Source: an uncultured Mailhella sp.
Lineage (GTDB): Bacteria; Desulfobacterota; Desulfovibrionia; Desulfovibrionales; Desulfovibrionaceae
Direction: 5' to 3'
Length of the DNA stretch: 21,604 nucleotides
Assembly (NCBI RefSeq): GCF_905187505.1
Contig: NZ_CAJJIC010000035.1
Span: forward strand, 1 to 21,604
A program made the translations under genes and the position numbers. Positions 1 to 7,143 of the stretch are shown one piece after another. Below the pieces are notes generated by a model, which did no database searches, had not been told where the DNA came from, and saw nothing but the letters and a program-made list of their open reading frames with translations. How positions within the stretch are numbered: position 1 is the stretch's first letter; every line of letters starts with the position of its first letter.

Positions 1-9
1 CAGGCGGTG

Positions 10-44
10 GTCGAAACGGGTCTCGATTTGAGACCCATTTCGAC
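10..44. repeat. 15-bp imperfect inverted repeat
   Basis: The arms at 10-24 (GTCGAAACGGGTCTC) and 30-44 (GAGACCCATTTCGAC) are complementary except for one C/A mismatch, around a 5-nt loop. No T-run follows on the plus strand, so it is not a typical intrinsic terminator for a gene entering from the left. It could be the end of an upstream transcript, an operator, or part of a mobile-element end. I cannot decide among these. Confidence 0.6.
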
Positions 45-167
45 AGAAACTTACATCAAATTGAGAGAAGTTTTGATTGTGGCCGTTTATGGCCTGAAAC
101 CCTTACAATTTCTCGGTTTTTGTGATACTATTTTGATACTAAGAAAGCGAACTGCCTCAAATAAGCG

Positions 168-201
168 GGCAAAACATTAACATATTTGCGAATGTTTTGC
201 C
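168..201. repeat. Perfect 11-bp inverted repeat upstream of guaA
   Basis: GGCAAAACATT (168-178) is mirrored by AATGTTTTGCC (191-201) with 12 nt between. A -10-like TATAAAAT begins at 202, directly after the right arm. Nearby, TGATACT occurs twice in direct orientation (123-129 and 134-140), 11 bp apart. The placement suggests an operator next to a guaA promoter, but no good -35 box is visible at the right distance, so this is inference. Positions 1-296 otherwise hold no recognisable gene. Confidence 0.5.
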
Positions 202-296
202 TATAAAATCACCCCAAATACACTCCCATGTACTTGAATTTGCCGAATGGGAATAATCCGACCATAGCCGTCCCCCAACCTTCGAGGAGAGACAAG

Positions 297-1277
297 ATGT
301 CCAACAATGTTCGCCCCGAATCCATGGCACGCATCAACAGTGAAGCTCTTGCCCGAACCTTCATCGACGAACAGGTCAAGGAACTCAGAGAACAGATCGG
401 TGACAAAAAGGTCCTGCTCGCCCTTTCCGGCGGCGTGGACTCCTCCGTCGTGGCCGCCCTGCTCATCAAGGCCGTCGGCCAGCAGCTCGTGTGCGTGCAC
501 GTCAACCACGGTCTTCTGCGCAAAGGCGAACCGGAACAGGTCGTCGAAGTGTTCCGCAACCAGATGAAGGCCAACCTCGTCTATGTGGACGCCGTGGACC
601 GCTTTCTGGACAAGCTGGCCGGTGTGGACGACCCCGAAACCAAGCGCAAGATCATCGGCGCCGAATTCATCCGCGTGTTCGAAGAAGAAGCCCGCAAGCA
701 GGAAGGCATTGAATTTCTGGCTCAGGGCACCATCTACCCCGACATTCTGGAAAGCGGCACCGTCAAGGCCCATCACAACGTGGGCGGCCTGCCCGAAGAT
801 CTGCGCTTCAGCCTTGTCGAACCGCTGAAGTTCCTGTTCAAGGACGAAGTCCGCATGGTGGGCAAGACCCTCGGTCTGCCCGACGGCATGGTGTACCGTC
901 AGCCCTTCCCCGGCCCCGGCCTCGGCGTGCGCTGCCTCGGCGCCATCACCCGCGATCGCCTCGAAGCCGTGCGTGAATCCGACGCCATCCTGCGTGAAGA
1001 ATTCGCCAAAAACGGTCTGGAAGGCAAGGTCTGGCAGTACTTCACCGTGGTGCCGAACTTCAAGTCCGTGGGCGTGTCCGACGGCAAGCGCACCTTCGCC
1101 TATCCCGTCATCATCCGCGCCGTCAACACCGTGGACGCCATGACCGCCACCGTGGAAGATGTGCCCTTTGCCCTGCTGCAGCACATCACCGACCGCATCA
1201 CCAAGGAAGTAAAGGGCGTCAACCGCGTTCTCTACGACCTCACGCCGAAGCCCGTCGGCACCATTGAGTGGGAATAA
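297..1277 (+). CDS. guaA: GMP synthase, ATP-pyrophosphatase subunit only (no glutaminase domain)
   Basis: 326 aa. It would adenylate XMP and aminate it to GMP, the last step of de novo guanine nucleotide synthesis. The PP-loop motif SGGVDSS is at residues 44-50. The C-terminal GMP synthase dimerisation domain is complete, with RQPFPGPGLGVR in the middle and the typical ending GTIEWE. The start at 297 follows GGAGAG; an in-frame ATG at 228 has no ribosome binding site. Usual bacterial GuaA is about 510-525 aa with an N-terminal class I amidotransferase domain. That domain is absent here, and no amidotransferase is encoded in the 296 bases upstream. The protein therefore resembles the split GuaAb form and must use a separately encoded glutaminase or free ammonia. 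It is followed by its own terminator. Confidence 0.93.
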   Translation: MSNNVRPESMARINSEALARTFIDEQVKELREQIGDKKVLLALSGGVDSSVVAALLIKAVGQQLVCVHVNHGLLRKGEPEQVVEVFRNQMKANLVYVDAVDRFLDKLAGVDDPETKRKIIGAEFIRVFEEEARKQEGIEFLAQGTIYPDILESGTVKAHHNVGGLPEDLRFSLVEPLKFLFKDEVRMVGKTLGLPDGMVYRQPFPGPGLGVRCLGAITRDRLEAVRESDAILREEFAKNGLEGKVWQYFTVVPNFKSVGVSDGKRTFAYPVIIRAVNTVDAMTATVEDVPFALLQHITDRITKEVKGVNRVLYDLTPKPVGTIEWE

Positions 1278-1287
1278 AAAACACTCC

Positions 1288-1319
1288 GCCCCGGAAGCCA
1301 GAAGGCTCCCGGGGCTTTT
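1288..1319 (+). terminator. Intrinsic terminator after guaA
   Basis: GCCCCGG (1288-1294) pairs with CCGGGGC (1309-1315), and AGCC pairs with GGCT inside, separated by one mismatch and closed by an AGAA loop. TTTTCTT follows. It lies 10 nt after the guaA stop codon and ends only about 30 nt before the MATE start, so the pump gene is probably read through from guaA or has a promoter overlapping this hairpin. Confidence 0.85.
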
Positions 1320-1348
1320 CTTGTCTACTCACAGCGCCGGTTTCTGCC

Positions 1349-2719
1349 ATGCACAGACAGTCAGACAGCATGACCGGGGGAAGCATCTGGAAGTCCATCG
1401 TCTCCTTTGCTGTTCCCCTGATTCTGGGAAATTTCTTCCAGCAGCTCTACAACGCCGCCGACTCGCTCATCGTGGGCAATCTGCTCGGCGACAGAGCGCT
1501 TGCCGCCGTAAGCGGAACAGGCAACCTCATTTTTCTGCTCGTAGGCTTCATCAACGGTATCAGCCTTGGTGCAGGCGTCGTCATATCGCAGCAGTTCGGA
1601 GCGGGAAAAATCCGGGACATGCGCCGATCCATCCATACGCTTGCCGCGTTCGGCCTTGCCTCGGGACTGGGACTGTCCATATTCGGCGTTCTCTGCACTC
1701 CACAGATTCTGCACTGGATGAACACTCCGGCCGACGTGTTCCCGGAAACCCTGCAGTATCTGCGCGTCTATTTCGCCGGAGCCCTCGGCCTTACCACGTA
1801 CAACGCCCTTGCCAGCATTCTGCAGGCCGTCGGAAACAGCCGATATCCGCTGTACTTTCTGATACTCTCCTCCGTCGTCAACATCGTTCTCGACCTCGTC
1901 TTCATTGCGCTGCTGCACTGGGGCGTCTGGTCGGCGGCAGCCGCCACCGTCATCTCTCAGATTCTCAGCGCCCTGCTCTGCACGCTGGTGCTGTGCCGCA
2001 GTTCGGCTTCCTGGCGTCTTGCGCCCGGAAGCATCCGCTTCCATGCCGGCTGCCTGAAAACGCTCGCTGCCTACGGCTTTCCCTCCGGTCTTCAGTGCTG
2101 CGTCATCGGCATTTCCAACGTGGTCATCCAGAGCCACATCAATCTGTTCGGCGCCTCCGCCATGGCCGGATGCGGCGCCTATCAGAAAATAGAAGGCTTC
2201 TGCCTCATCCCCGTCATGAGTCTGGCCCTTGCGCTCGCCACATTCGTGGGGCAGAACACCGGGGCCCACCATCCTCTGCGCGTCCGGGCAGGCATGAGCT
2301 TCGGACTTGTCCTTTCCATGCTTGTGTCCGGGCTCATCGGCGTGGGAGTCCTTGTGTGGCGCGACGAACTCATGGCCGTTTTCAGCGCCGACGCAGAAGT
2401 CATACGCCTCGGCGCGGATTATGCCCGCGTGGCCGCGCCCTTCTATGTCCTGCCCGCCTGCACGCACTGTCTTGCCGCCGCCTTCCGCGGTGCAGGAAGA
2501 CCGTTGTTCGCCATGGCGGTCATACTCATCTGCTGGTGCGCCGTGCGCGTGGGCACGCTCTCCACGCTCATGAGCTTCTTTCCCACCATCGCCACCATCT
2601 ACTGGATCTATCCCGCCACGTGGACGCTGAGTTCCCTCACCTTTCTTTTCGCCTGGTGGAGAATGGCCTCCGCTCTTCGTAACGGTCATAAAAAGGCAGC
2701 AACCCGCGGCGGACGCTGA
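1349..2719 (+). CDS. MATE family multidrug/cation efflux transporter
   Basis: About 456 aa, the usual MATE length, with roughly twelve hydrophobic segments in two homologous halves. The first half opens with IWKSIVSFAVPLILGNFFQQ and continues with LYNAADSLIVGNLLG, the classic first-repeat MATE signature. The second half begins near LKTLAAYGFPSGLQ. The family exports cationic drugs, metabolites or dyes across the inner membrane using Na+ or H+ gradients; the substrate cannot be told from sequence. The start is uncertain: ATG at 1349 and ATG at 1370 both lack a clear Shine-Dalgarno site, and the open frame reaches back to 1268 inside the guaA terminator. The C-terminus is short, basic and cytosolic. 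No partner gene is adjacent; the next gene starts 175 bases later. Confidence 0.9.
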   Translation: MHRQSDSMTGGSIWKSIVSFAVPLILGNFFQQLYNAADSLIVGNLLGDRALAAVSGTGNLIFLLVGFINGISLGAGVVISQQFGAGKIRDMRRSIHTLAAFGLASGLGLSIFGVLCTPQILHWMNTPADVFPETLQYLRVYFAGALGLTTYNALASILQAVGNSRYPLYFLILSSVVNIVLDLVFIALLHWGVWSAAAATVISQILSALLCTLVLCRSSASWRLAPGSIRFHAGCLKTLAAYGFPSGLQCCVIGISNVVIQSHINLFGASAMAGCGAYQKIEGFCLIPVMSLALALATFVGQNTGAHHPLRVRAGMSFGLVLSMLVSGLIGVGVLVWRDELMAVFSADAEVIRLGADYARVAAPFYVLPACTHCLAAAFRGAGRPLFAMAVILICWCAVRVGTLSTLMSFFPTIATIYWIYPATWTLSSLTFLFAWWRMASALRNGHKKAATRGGR

Positions 2720-2894
2720 AAACAGGCTTTCGAGCTCTCCCGCGCTCCGCACAGAAAAACAGTCCCGCGCGCTCCGTCTTTACCGCAGAGCGGACTTCTT
2801 CGTCGTGCACGAAACCCACGAAGAGCTTGTCATGGCGCGCCGTTTCTGACACACCGCCTCCATCCGCCGATCTCACCTTCCCAGAGGCATTGCC

Positions 2895-3185
2895 ATGAAC
2901 TTCTTTGAGCAGGTCTACGACATCGTGCGATCCGTGCCGCCCGGACGCGTCATAAGCTACGGTCAGGTCGCCTTTCTTGCCGGCAATCCCCGCATGGCCC
3001 GTCAGGTGGGCTGGGCCCTCCATGTCTGCCCCGACGACGTGCCGTGGCAGCGCGTGGTGAAAAAGGACGGAAGCCTGCCACAGGGCCCGGGCCTGTGCGG
3101 CGAACGCCAGCGTACGCTTCTGGAACAGGAAGGCGTGAAGTTCGATGCCGAAGGGCGCGTTCTGCGTTTCCATTTTGAAGTCTGA
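2895..3185 (+). CDS. Alkyltransferase-like protein (ATL; MGMT DNA-binding domain lacking the acceptor Cys)
   Basis: 96 aa, equal to the DNA-binding winged-helix domain of O6-alkylguanine-DNA alkyltransferases (VYDIVRSVPPGRVISYGQVAFLAGNPRMARQVGWAL). Where active MGMT proteins have PCHRV, this protein reads PWQRVV: Trp51 replaces the alkyl-acceptor cysteine. This is the hallmark of ATL proteins, which bind O6-alkylguanine and hand the lesion to nucleotide excision repair without removing the alkyl group. The ATG follows GAGG at good spacing. It stands alone 130 nt before tatB on the same strand. Nothing else about its regulation is visible. The main alternative is a generic MGMT-family annotation, but repair by transfer is excluded by the missing Cys. 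Confidence 0.92.
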   Translation: MNFFEQVYDIVRSVPPGRVISYGQVAFLAGNPRMARQVGWALHVCPDDVPWQRVVKKDGSLPQGPGLCGERQRTLLEQEGVKFDAEGRVLRFHFEV

Positions 3186-3315
3186 AAGGCCGAAAACCCC
3201 ACGGCTGCGCTCATGCCGCAGTCTGCGCAAGCCAAGGATGCACTTGAAGGCATACCAACGATATGCTACCGTCCAAGGCTGACGGAGAGACAACCCTCTT
3301 GAGGAGTTTTTATAG

Positions 3316-3591
3316 ATGTTTGGCATCGGCAGCACAGAATTGCTGGTCATCCTGGTCGTGGCCCTTCTCGTTCTCGGACCCAAGAATCTGCCCAAAATTG
3401 CGCATACGCTCGGCCGCGCCATGGGAGAATTCCGGCGCGTGTCCACGGAGTTTCAGCGCACGCTCAATACGGAAATAGCCTTTGAGGAAGAGGCAGAAAA
3501 GGCCAAGGCAAAAAAGGCGGCGGCAAATAGTGAAAAGACGACGTCCGGCACGACCGGCAGTCCTGTTTCGGACACGGAAAACAAGGCCTGA
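3316..3591 (+). CDS. tatB: Twin-arginine translocase subunit TatB
   Basis: 91 aa inner-membrane protein. One N-terminal transmembrane helix (about residues 6-20) ends in the conserved LGPKNLPKIA hinge. An amphipathic helix (HTLGRAMGEFRRVSTEFQRTL) and a charged Ala/Lys/Glu-rich tail follow. MFGIGSTELLVI at the start and the longer amphipathic helix fit TatB better than TatA, and tatC follows directly. TatB with TatC recognises folded precursors carrying twin-Arg signal peptides. Such precursors include many periplasmic cofactor enzymes in sulfate reducers. The ATG has GAGGAG nine bases upstream. It is the first gene of the tat-his cluster; the separate TatA pore subunit is not in the window. 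Confidence 0.92.
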   Translation: MFGIGSTELLVILVVALLVLGPKNLPKIAHTLGRAMGEFRRVSTEFQRTLNTEIAFEEEAEKAKAKKAAANSEKTTSGTTGSPVSDTENKA

Positions 3592-3604
3592 ACGGTTCAC
3601 CGGT

Positions 3605-4858
3605 ATGGAAGAAAAAGACATTTCCCAGTCCCCGGCCAGCGGGGAACACAATCATGACGATGCTGCGGAGGCGAAGCCCGATCTCGCTTCCTATTATGCC
3701 GCGGCAGCTGCGGCCGCAGCCTCGGGGCACGAATTTCCGACCGGAGAATCGAAGGAAGACGTCTCTGACGCCGGGGACGGCGACTCCGACATGACCGGCG
3801 ACCACACGAACGCACCTTCTCCCGCAGAGGAGAAGAACGACGACACGACGAAGGACGAGGACTCCCCGGCAACGTCTGACGACATTTCGGAAGACGGCAG
3901 CCCTCACGGTCCGCTCGATCTCTTTGCCGAAAGCTCCGGCGACCGGCCGGAAGCAACGGACACGGAAAAAAGCGGCGACACGGAAGCAGGGGCCCGGGAG
4001 CCCGTGCCTCCCTATGAGAACGCGCCGACCTTTGCCTCATTTCAGGCTCCTGAAAAGACCCCCGACCGGGAAGATGACGACGAGGAACCCGAAGGCGCTG
4101 AAGACGATGTCCCCATGAGCATCATAGGCCATCTCAACGAGCTGCGCCGCCGTCTGTTCCGCATCGTCATCATCGTCGTGCTCGGATTCGTGGCCTTCTA
4201 CGGCGTTTCCGAACCGCTGTACGCCTTTCTTTCCGCGCCTCTTCAGGCCTGCATGCCCGAAGGCAGCAAGCTCATCTACACCTCTCCTCAGGGGGCGTTC
4301 TTCACCTACATGAAGGTGGCCCTCGTGGCGTCTCTGTTCGGCACGAGTCCCTTTACCTTCTATCAGCTGTGGGCGTTCATCGCGCCAGGACTGTACCGCG
4401 AGGAAAAAAAGGCCGTGCTTCCGCTCGCCTTCTTCTCCTCCATCTTCTTCCTGGCGGGTGCGGCGTTCTGCTTCATTCTGGTGTTCCCCATAGCTTTCCA
4501 GTTCTTCATGGGCTTTGCCTCCGAAACCATCGTGCCCATGATTTCGGTGGAAGAATACCTCAGCTTCGCGCTCAAGCTTCTCATCGCCTTCGGCGTGGTG
4601 TTTGAAATGCCGCTGTTCGCGTACTTCCTGTCGCGCTTCGGCCTGCTCACTCCGGCCTTCATGCGTCGGTCCCGGCGCTACGCCATTCTGGTCATCTTCA
4701 TCGTGGCCGCCATTCTCACGCCTCCCGACGTGTTTTCCCAGTGCCTTATGGCCATTCCCATGCTGCTTCTCTATGAGGTGAGCATCTATGTGTCGGCCAT
4801 GGCCTACAGGAAGAAGGAAGACAAGCCGGAAAACAAGGAAGACAAGGAGGAGGCATGA
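3605..4858 (+). CDS. tatC: Sec-independent protein translocase TatC with long acidic N-terminal extension
   Basis: About 417 aa against the usual 240-270. The TatC core begins near residue 171 with MSIIGHLNELRRRLFR and has the six hydrophobic segments of the family, including FTFYQLWAFIAPGLYREE with the conserved Glu involved in signal-peptide binding. Residues 1-170 are an Asp/Glu/Ser/Pro/Thr-rich, low-complexity region with an Ala run, predicted disordered and cytosolic. The start is chosen at 3605, 14 bases after tatB, but its ribosome binding site is weak. An internal ATG at 4115 would give a normal-length TatC, yet it also lacks a Shine-Dalgarno site. The frame is open throughout the extension. 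The C-terminus is a Lys/Glu-rich tail. The stop overlaps hisB. Confidence 0.9.
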   Translation: MEEKDISQSPASGEHNHDDAAEAKPDLASYYAAAAAAAASGHEFPTGESKEDVSDAGDGDSDMTGDHTNAPSPAEEKNDDTTKDEDSPATSDDISEDGSPHGPLDLFAESSGDRPEATDTEKSGDTEAGAREPVPPYENAPTFASFQAPEKTPDREDDDEEPEGAEDDVPMSIIGHLNELRRRLFRIVIIVVLGFVAFYGVSEPLYAFLSAPLQACMPEGSKLIYTSPQGAFFTYMKVALVASLFGTSPFTFYQLWAFIAPGLYREEKKAVLPLAFFSSIFFLAGAAFCFILVFPIAFQFFMGFASETIVPMISVEEYLSFALKLLIAFGVVFEMPLFAYFLSRFGLLTPAFMRRSRRYAILVIFIVAAILTPPDVFSQCLMAIPMLLLYEVSIYVSAMAYRKKEDKPENKEDKEEA

Positions 4859-5460
4859 TGACTTCAGGCGACGCCGTCCGCAGTGCCAAGCTTTCGAGAG
4901 CCACCGGAGAAACCTCCGTGAGGCTGGAACTCATGCTGGACGGCACGGGACAGACCACCGTGTCAACCGGCTTCGGCATGCTCGATCACATGATCACGCT
5001 TCTGGCCTTCTGGGCCAGGTTCGACCTGTGCCTCACCTGCTCCGGCGACATGCACGTCGACGCGCATCACACCACCGAAGACGTGGCGCTGTGCCTCGGC
5101 AGGGCTCTGCGCGAAGCGCTCGGCGACCGCAAGGGCATAGCCCGCGCAGGCTGGGCCAGAGTGCCCATGGACGAGGCTCTCGCCGACGTGACCGTAGATC
5201 TCTCGGGCCGTCCGTGGTTGGAATTCCGCGGCGACGAGCTGCTTCCCCCGGTCATGGCCGGCGAGGAAAAGGACGTATGGCGGGAATTCTACAAGGCTCT
5301 GGCCTCCGCGGCACAGTGCAATCTTCACATCTCCTTCCAGTACGGCAAAAACGGACATCACCTGCTGGAATCCGCCGCCAAGGGACTGGGACTTGCGCTG
5401 GCGCAGGCTGTACGACGCAGCGACGACCGCATGCCCAGCACCAAGGGGAGTCTCGACTGA
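4855..5460 (+). CDS. hisB: Imidazoleglycerol-phosphate dehydratase
   Basis: 201 aa, monofunctional, the sixth step of histidine synthesis: imidazole glycerol phosphate is dehydrated to imidazole acetol phosphate. It carries the two metal-binding motif regions of the family: GFGMLDHM and DAHHTTEDVA in the N-terminal half, and GHHLLESAAKGL and a terminal PSTKG in the second. The His-rich motifs bind two Mn2+ ions. A strong AAGGAGGAGG precedes tandem ATGs at 4855 and 4858. The first overlaps the tatC stop by four bases (ATGA), pointing to translational coupling. No phosphatase domain is fused, unlike enterobacterial HisB. The next gene overlaps by one base. Confidence 0.96.
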   Translation: MMTSGDAVRSAKLSRATGETSVRLELMLDGTGQTTVSTGFGMLDHMITLLAFWARFDLCLTCSGDMHVDAHHTTEDVALCLGRALREALGDRKGIARAGWARVPMDEALADVTVDLSGRPWLEFRGDELLPPVMAGEEKDVWREFYKALASAAQCNLHISFQYGKNGHHLLESAAKGLGLALAQAVRRSDDRMPSTKGSLD

Positions 5461-6095
5461 TGCATTTCCGCCATTTTCTTCTCGCTCTGCTTTGCCTCTG
5501 CCTGCTGGCCGGCTGCCAGAAGGCCGACGAGCAGCAGCGCCTCATCATGCCCGATCTTGTCGTGGCCGTTGCGCCCTTCACGCAACCTACGCAGACCACC
5601 GAGCTTCTTTCCGGCTTCATCCCCGAAGACCAGAAAAAGATTTCCGGCCAGACGCTGAATGAACTCGACGCGCTGTTCCGCGAAAAGCTCCATCCTTCCC
5701 TTCATCGTTACGTCTTTCTGTCCGAAGCCGACATTCAGGGCGACATGGCCAGAGACGCCCGCGGCCGCCGCAATGCGCTCGTCACCTGGGCCGAGCGCGC
5801 CAGAGCCGTCGGTGCGGACATGATCGTCGTGCCGCACGTCATCACCATGCAGGAACGCGTGGGCGGCAAGGCGGGAGTCGTTTCCGCGGCAGCCGTCAAC
5901 GAGGACTTCTATCTCATCGACGCACGCGAGCCGGTCAGTCTTGTCATGCGCTGTCACTTCGCCGAAGAGCAGAAGCCCCTTGCCAGCGACATCACCAAGA
6001 TAGGCACCTTCTTCAAGCGCGGCGGCGGATGGGTCACGGCCAAGGAGCTCGCAGCCGAAGGCATGGACAAGGCCGTAAAGGAGTTCGGCTTATGA
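5460..6095 (+). CDS. Predicted lipoprotein embedded between hisB and hisA
   Basis: 211 aa. The N-terminus MHFRHFLLALLCLCLLAGC is a lipoprotein signal peptide with lipobox LAGC, so Cys19 would be lipidated and the protein anchored in the periplasm. The mature part has the pattern of a small alpha/beta domain (MPDLVVAVAPFTQP, RAVGADMIVVPHVI, EDFYLIDA, RGGGWVTAKELAAEGMDKAVKEFG). This recalls lipoproteins that assemble or are secreted with envelope complexes, but I recognise no named family. The ATG overlaps the hisB stop by one base (TGATG) with AGGGGAG upstream, and its own stop overlaps hisA (ATGA). It is therefore firmly part of the operon. It has no evident role in histidine synthesis; envelope function is inference from the signal peptide only. 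Confidence 0.85.
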   Translation: MHFRHFLLALLCLCLLAGCQKADEQQRLIMPDLVVAVAPFTQPTQTTELLSGFIPEDQKKISGQTLNELDALFREKLHPSLHRYVFLSEADIQGDMARDARGRRNALVTWAERARAVGADMIVVPHVITMQERVGGKAGVVSAAAVNEDFYLIDAREPVSLVMRCHFAEEQKPLASDITKIGTFFKRGGGWVTAKELAAEGMDKAVKEFGL

Positions 6096-6829
6096 TCATC
6101 TTTCCCGCCGTCGATCTTCAGAACGGCAAGGCCGTGCGTCTGAAACAGGGCAGAGCCGACGAGTCCACCGTGTTCAGCGACGATCCCGTGGCTGCCGCAC
6201 TGCACTGGCAGGAGCAGGGCGCGGAATGGCTGCACCTCATCGATCTTGACGGAGCCTTTCAGGGCAAGAGCGTGAACGCCGATCTTGTGGCGCGCATCAG
6301 CGCAAGACTCGACATTCCCATTGAACTCGGCGGCGGCGTGCGCGACGAAGATGCCGCCCGCATGTGGTTCGACGCCGGCGTCACGCGTCTCATCATAGGC
6401 ACCATGGCTCTGGAAAAGCCGCAGGAATACGCCAGACTCTGTTCGCTGTTCCCCGGAAAGATCGGCGTGTCCCTCGATGCCGTGGACGGCCGTCTCAAGA
6501 CCCGCGGCTGGGTGACCGACGCAGGACTCACCGTAGATGAGGTCATGCCCCGTCTCGTGGGCGACGGCACGGCCTTCATCATCTATACCGACATAGCCCG
6601 CGACGGCATGCAGAGCGGCGTGAACATTCCCATGCTCTCCCATCTGGCCGAAACGAGTCCCGTGCCCGTAGTGGCGGCCGGAGGCGTTGCCACGCTGGAC
6701 GACATCAAGGCGCTCTATCCGCTCAGCGTGAAGGCCAATCTTCAGGGCGCCATTTCCGGCCGCGCCATCTATGAAGGCACCCTGAATCTGCCCGAAGCCA
6801 TGGCCTGGATAAAGGCACAAAAAGCCTGA
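6092..6829 (+). CDS. hisA: ProFAR isomerase (phosphoribosylformimino-5-aminoimidazole carboxamide ribotide isomerase)
   Basis: 245 aa (beta/alpha)8 barrel catalysing the Amadori rearrangement of ProFAR to PRFAR in histidine synthesis. Catalytic Asp8 lies in IIFPAVDLQNGKAVRL, and the second Asp lies in GVSLDAVDGR near residue 129. Phosphate-binding Gly motifs are LGGGVRDED and VVAAGGVATLDD. The ATG at 6092 overlaps the lipoprotein stop (ATGA) and follows GGAG; an in-frame ATG at 6029 would sit inside the lipoprotein gene without a binding site. It is the last gene of the operon, closed by a strong terminator. The other his genes, hisF and hisH among them, are not nearby. Confidence 0.96.
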   Translation: MIIFPAVDLQNGKAVRLKQGRADESTVFSDDPVAAALHWQEQGAEWLHLIDLDGAFQGKSVNADLVARISARLDIPIELGGGVRDEDAARMWFDAGVTRLIIGTMALEKPQEYARLCSLFPGKIGVSLDAVDGRLKTRGWVTDAGLTVDEVMPRLVGDGTAFIIYTDIARDGMQSGVNIPMLSHLAETSPVPVVAAGGVATLDDIKALYPLSVKANLQGAISGRAIYEGTLNLPEAMAWIKAQKA

Positions 6830-6860
6830 TCCCGCTTCGGCAAAACATAGAACTTCTTCA

Positions 6861-6890
6861 AGCCCGCATCCTCTGGGATGCGGGCTTTTT
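6861..6890 (+). terminator. Intrinsic terminator of the tat-his operon
   Basis: AGCCCGCATCC (6861-6871) pairs perfectly with GGATGCGGGCT (6876-6886) around a TCTG loop, with a T5 run to 6890. It lies 32 nt after the hisA stop and separates the operon from the mgtE leader. Confidence 0.93.
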
Positions 6891-6973
6891 CACGCCTGCG
6901 ACGGACGGGACTTTTCGACGCAAACGGCCTCCGGCCCCTTCGTCATTCCCACGCTTCTGCCTCCGTCATTGAC

Positions 6974-7002
6974 TTGACAGAAACGCCCTTTCGGGCTAAC
7001 CG
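6974..7002 (+). promoter_or_regulatory. Possible sigma-70 promoter of the mgtE leader
   Basis: A perfect TTGACA (6974-6979) is followed after 17 nt by TAACCG, or after 16 nt by CTAACC; both are poor -10 boxes. No better promoter is visible between the hisA terminator and the first small ORF at 7037. If used, it would give mgtE a leader of roughly 490 nt. Confidence 0.35.
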
Positions 7003-7036
7003 GGGCCAACAACACTCTCTACGCAAGGAAGTTTTC

Positions 7037-7090
7037 ATGTCGTCCGACAGTCCCAGTATCACCTGCTCCATATTCAACCGCCTGAGCTGA
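7037..7090 (+). CDS. Small ORF 1 in the mgtE leader (17 aa)
   Basis: The reading frame encodes MSSDSPSITCSIFNRLS and ends with TGA. AAGGAAG sits six bases before the ATG, giving an initiation region very like those of the two further small ORFs downstream (AAGGAAGTTTTCATG here). It has no recognisable family. It could be a leader peptide whose translation influences downstream structure, or a chance frame behind a purine-rich stretch. A GC-rich hairpin that can cover the ribosome binding site of the next small ORF begins 17 bases after its stop. Confidence 0.35.
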   Translation: MSSDSPSITCSIFNRLS

Positions 7091-7107
7091 ACGACCTTGC
7101 GCCTCTT

Positions 7108-7139
7108 CCTCCCGCAGGCCGTCCGGCCTGACGAGGAGG
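7108..7139 (+). promoter_or_regulatory. Hairpin sequestering the ribosome binding site of small ORF 2
   Basis: CAGGCC (7115-7120) pairs with GGCCTG (7125-7130) around GTCC, and the flanking CCTCC (7108-7112) pairs with GGAGG (7135-7139). The latter is the Shine-Dalgarno of the ORF starting at 7144. Folding would block initiation there. It stands between the stop of small ORF 1 and the start of small ORF 2, the arrangement expected of a translational attenuator. Confidence 0.4.
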
Positions 7140-7143
7140 TTCC

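Noticed and set aside
1..180. Sixty-codon frame entering from the left edge and ending with TAA at 178-180
   Set aside because: AT-rich, no recognisable protein features, and interrupted in character by the inverted repeats. It could be the tail of an off-window gene, but nothing supports it.
1361..2752. 463-codon minus-strand frame opposite the MATE gene
   Set aside because: It mirrors the MATE coding frame and reads as Gly/His/Asp-rich low complexity with no family pattern, while the plus strand encodes a clear MATE protein.
3244..3267. Promoter TTGAAG / TATGCT before tatB
   Set aside because: The two boxes are only 12 bp apart, too close for a sigma-70 promoter, and no matching -35 lies at 17 bp.
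2637..3446. 269-codon minus-strand frame across the ATL gene and tatB start
   Set aside because: It overlaps two well-supported genes and shows no family features.
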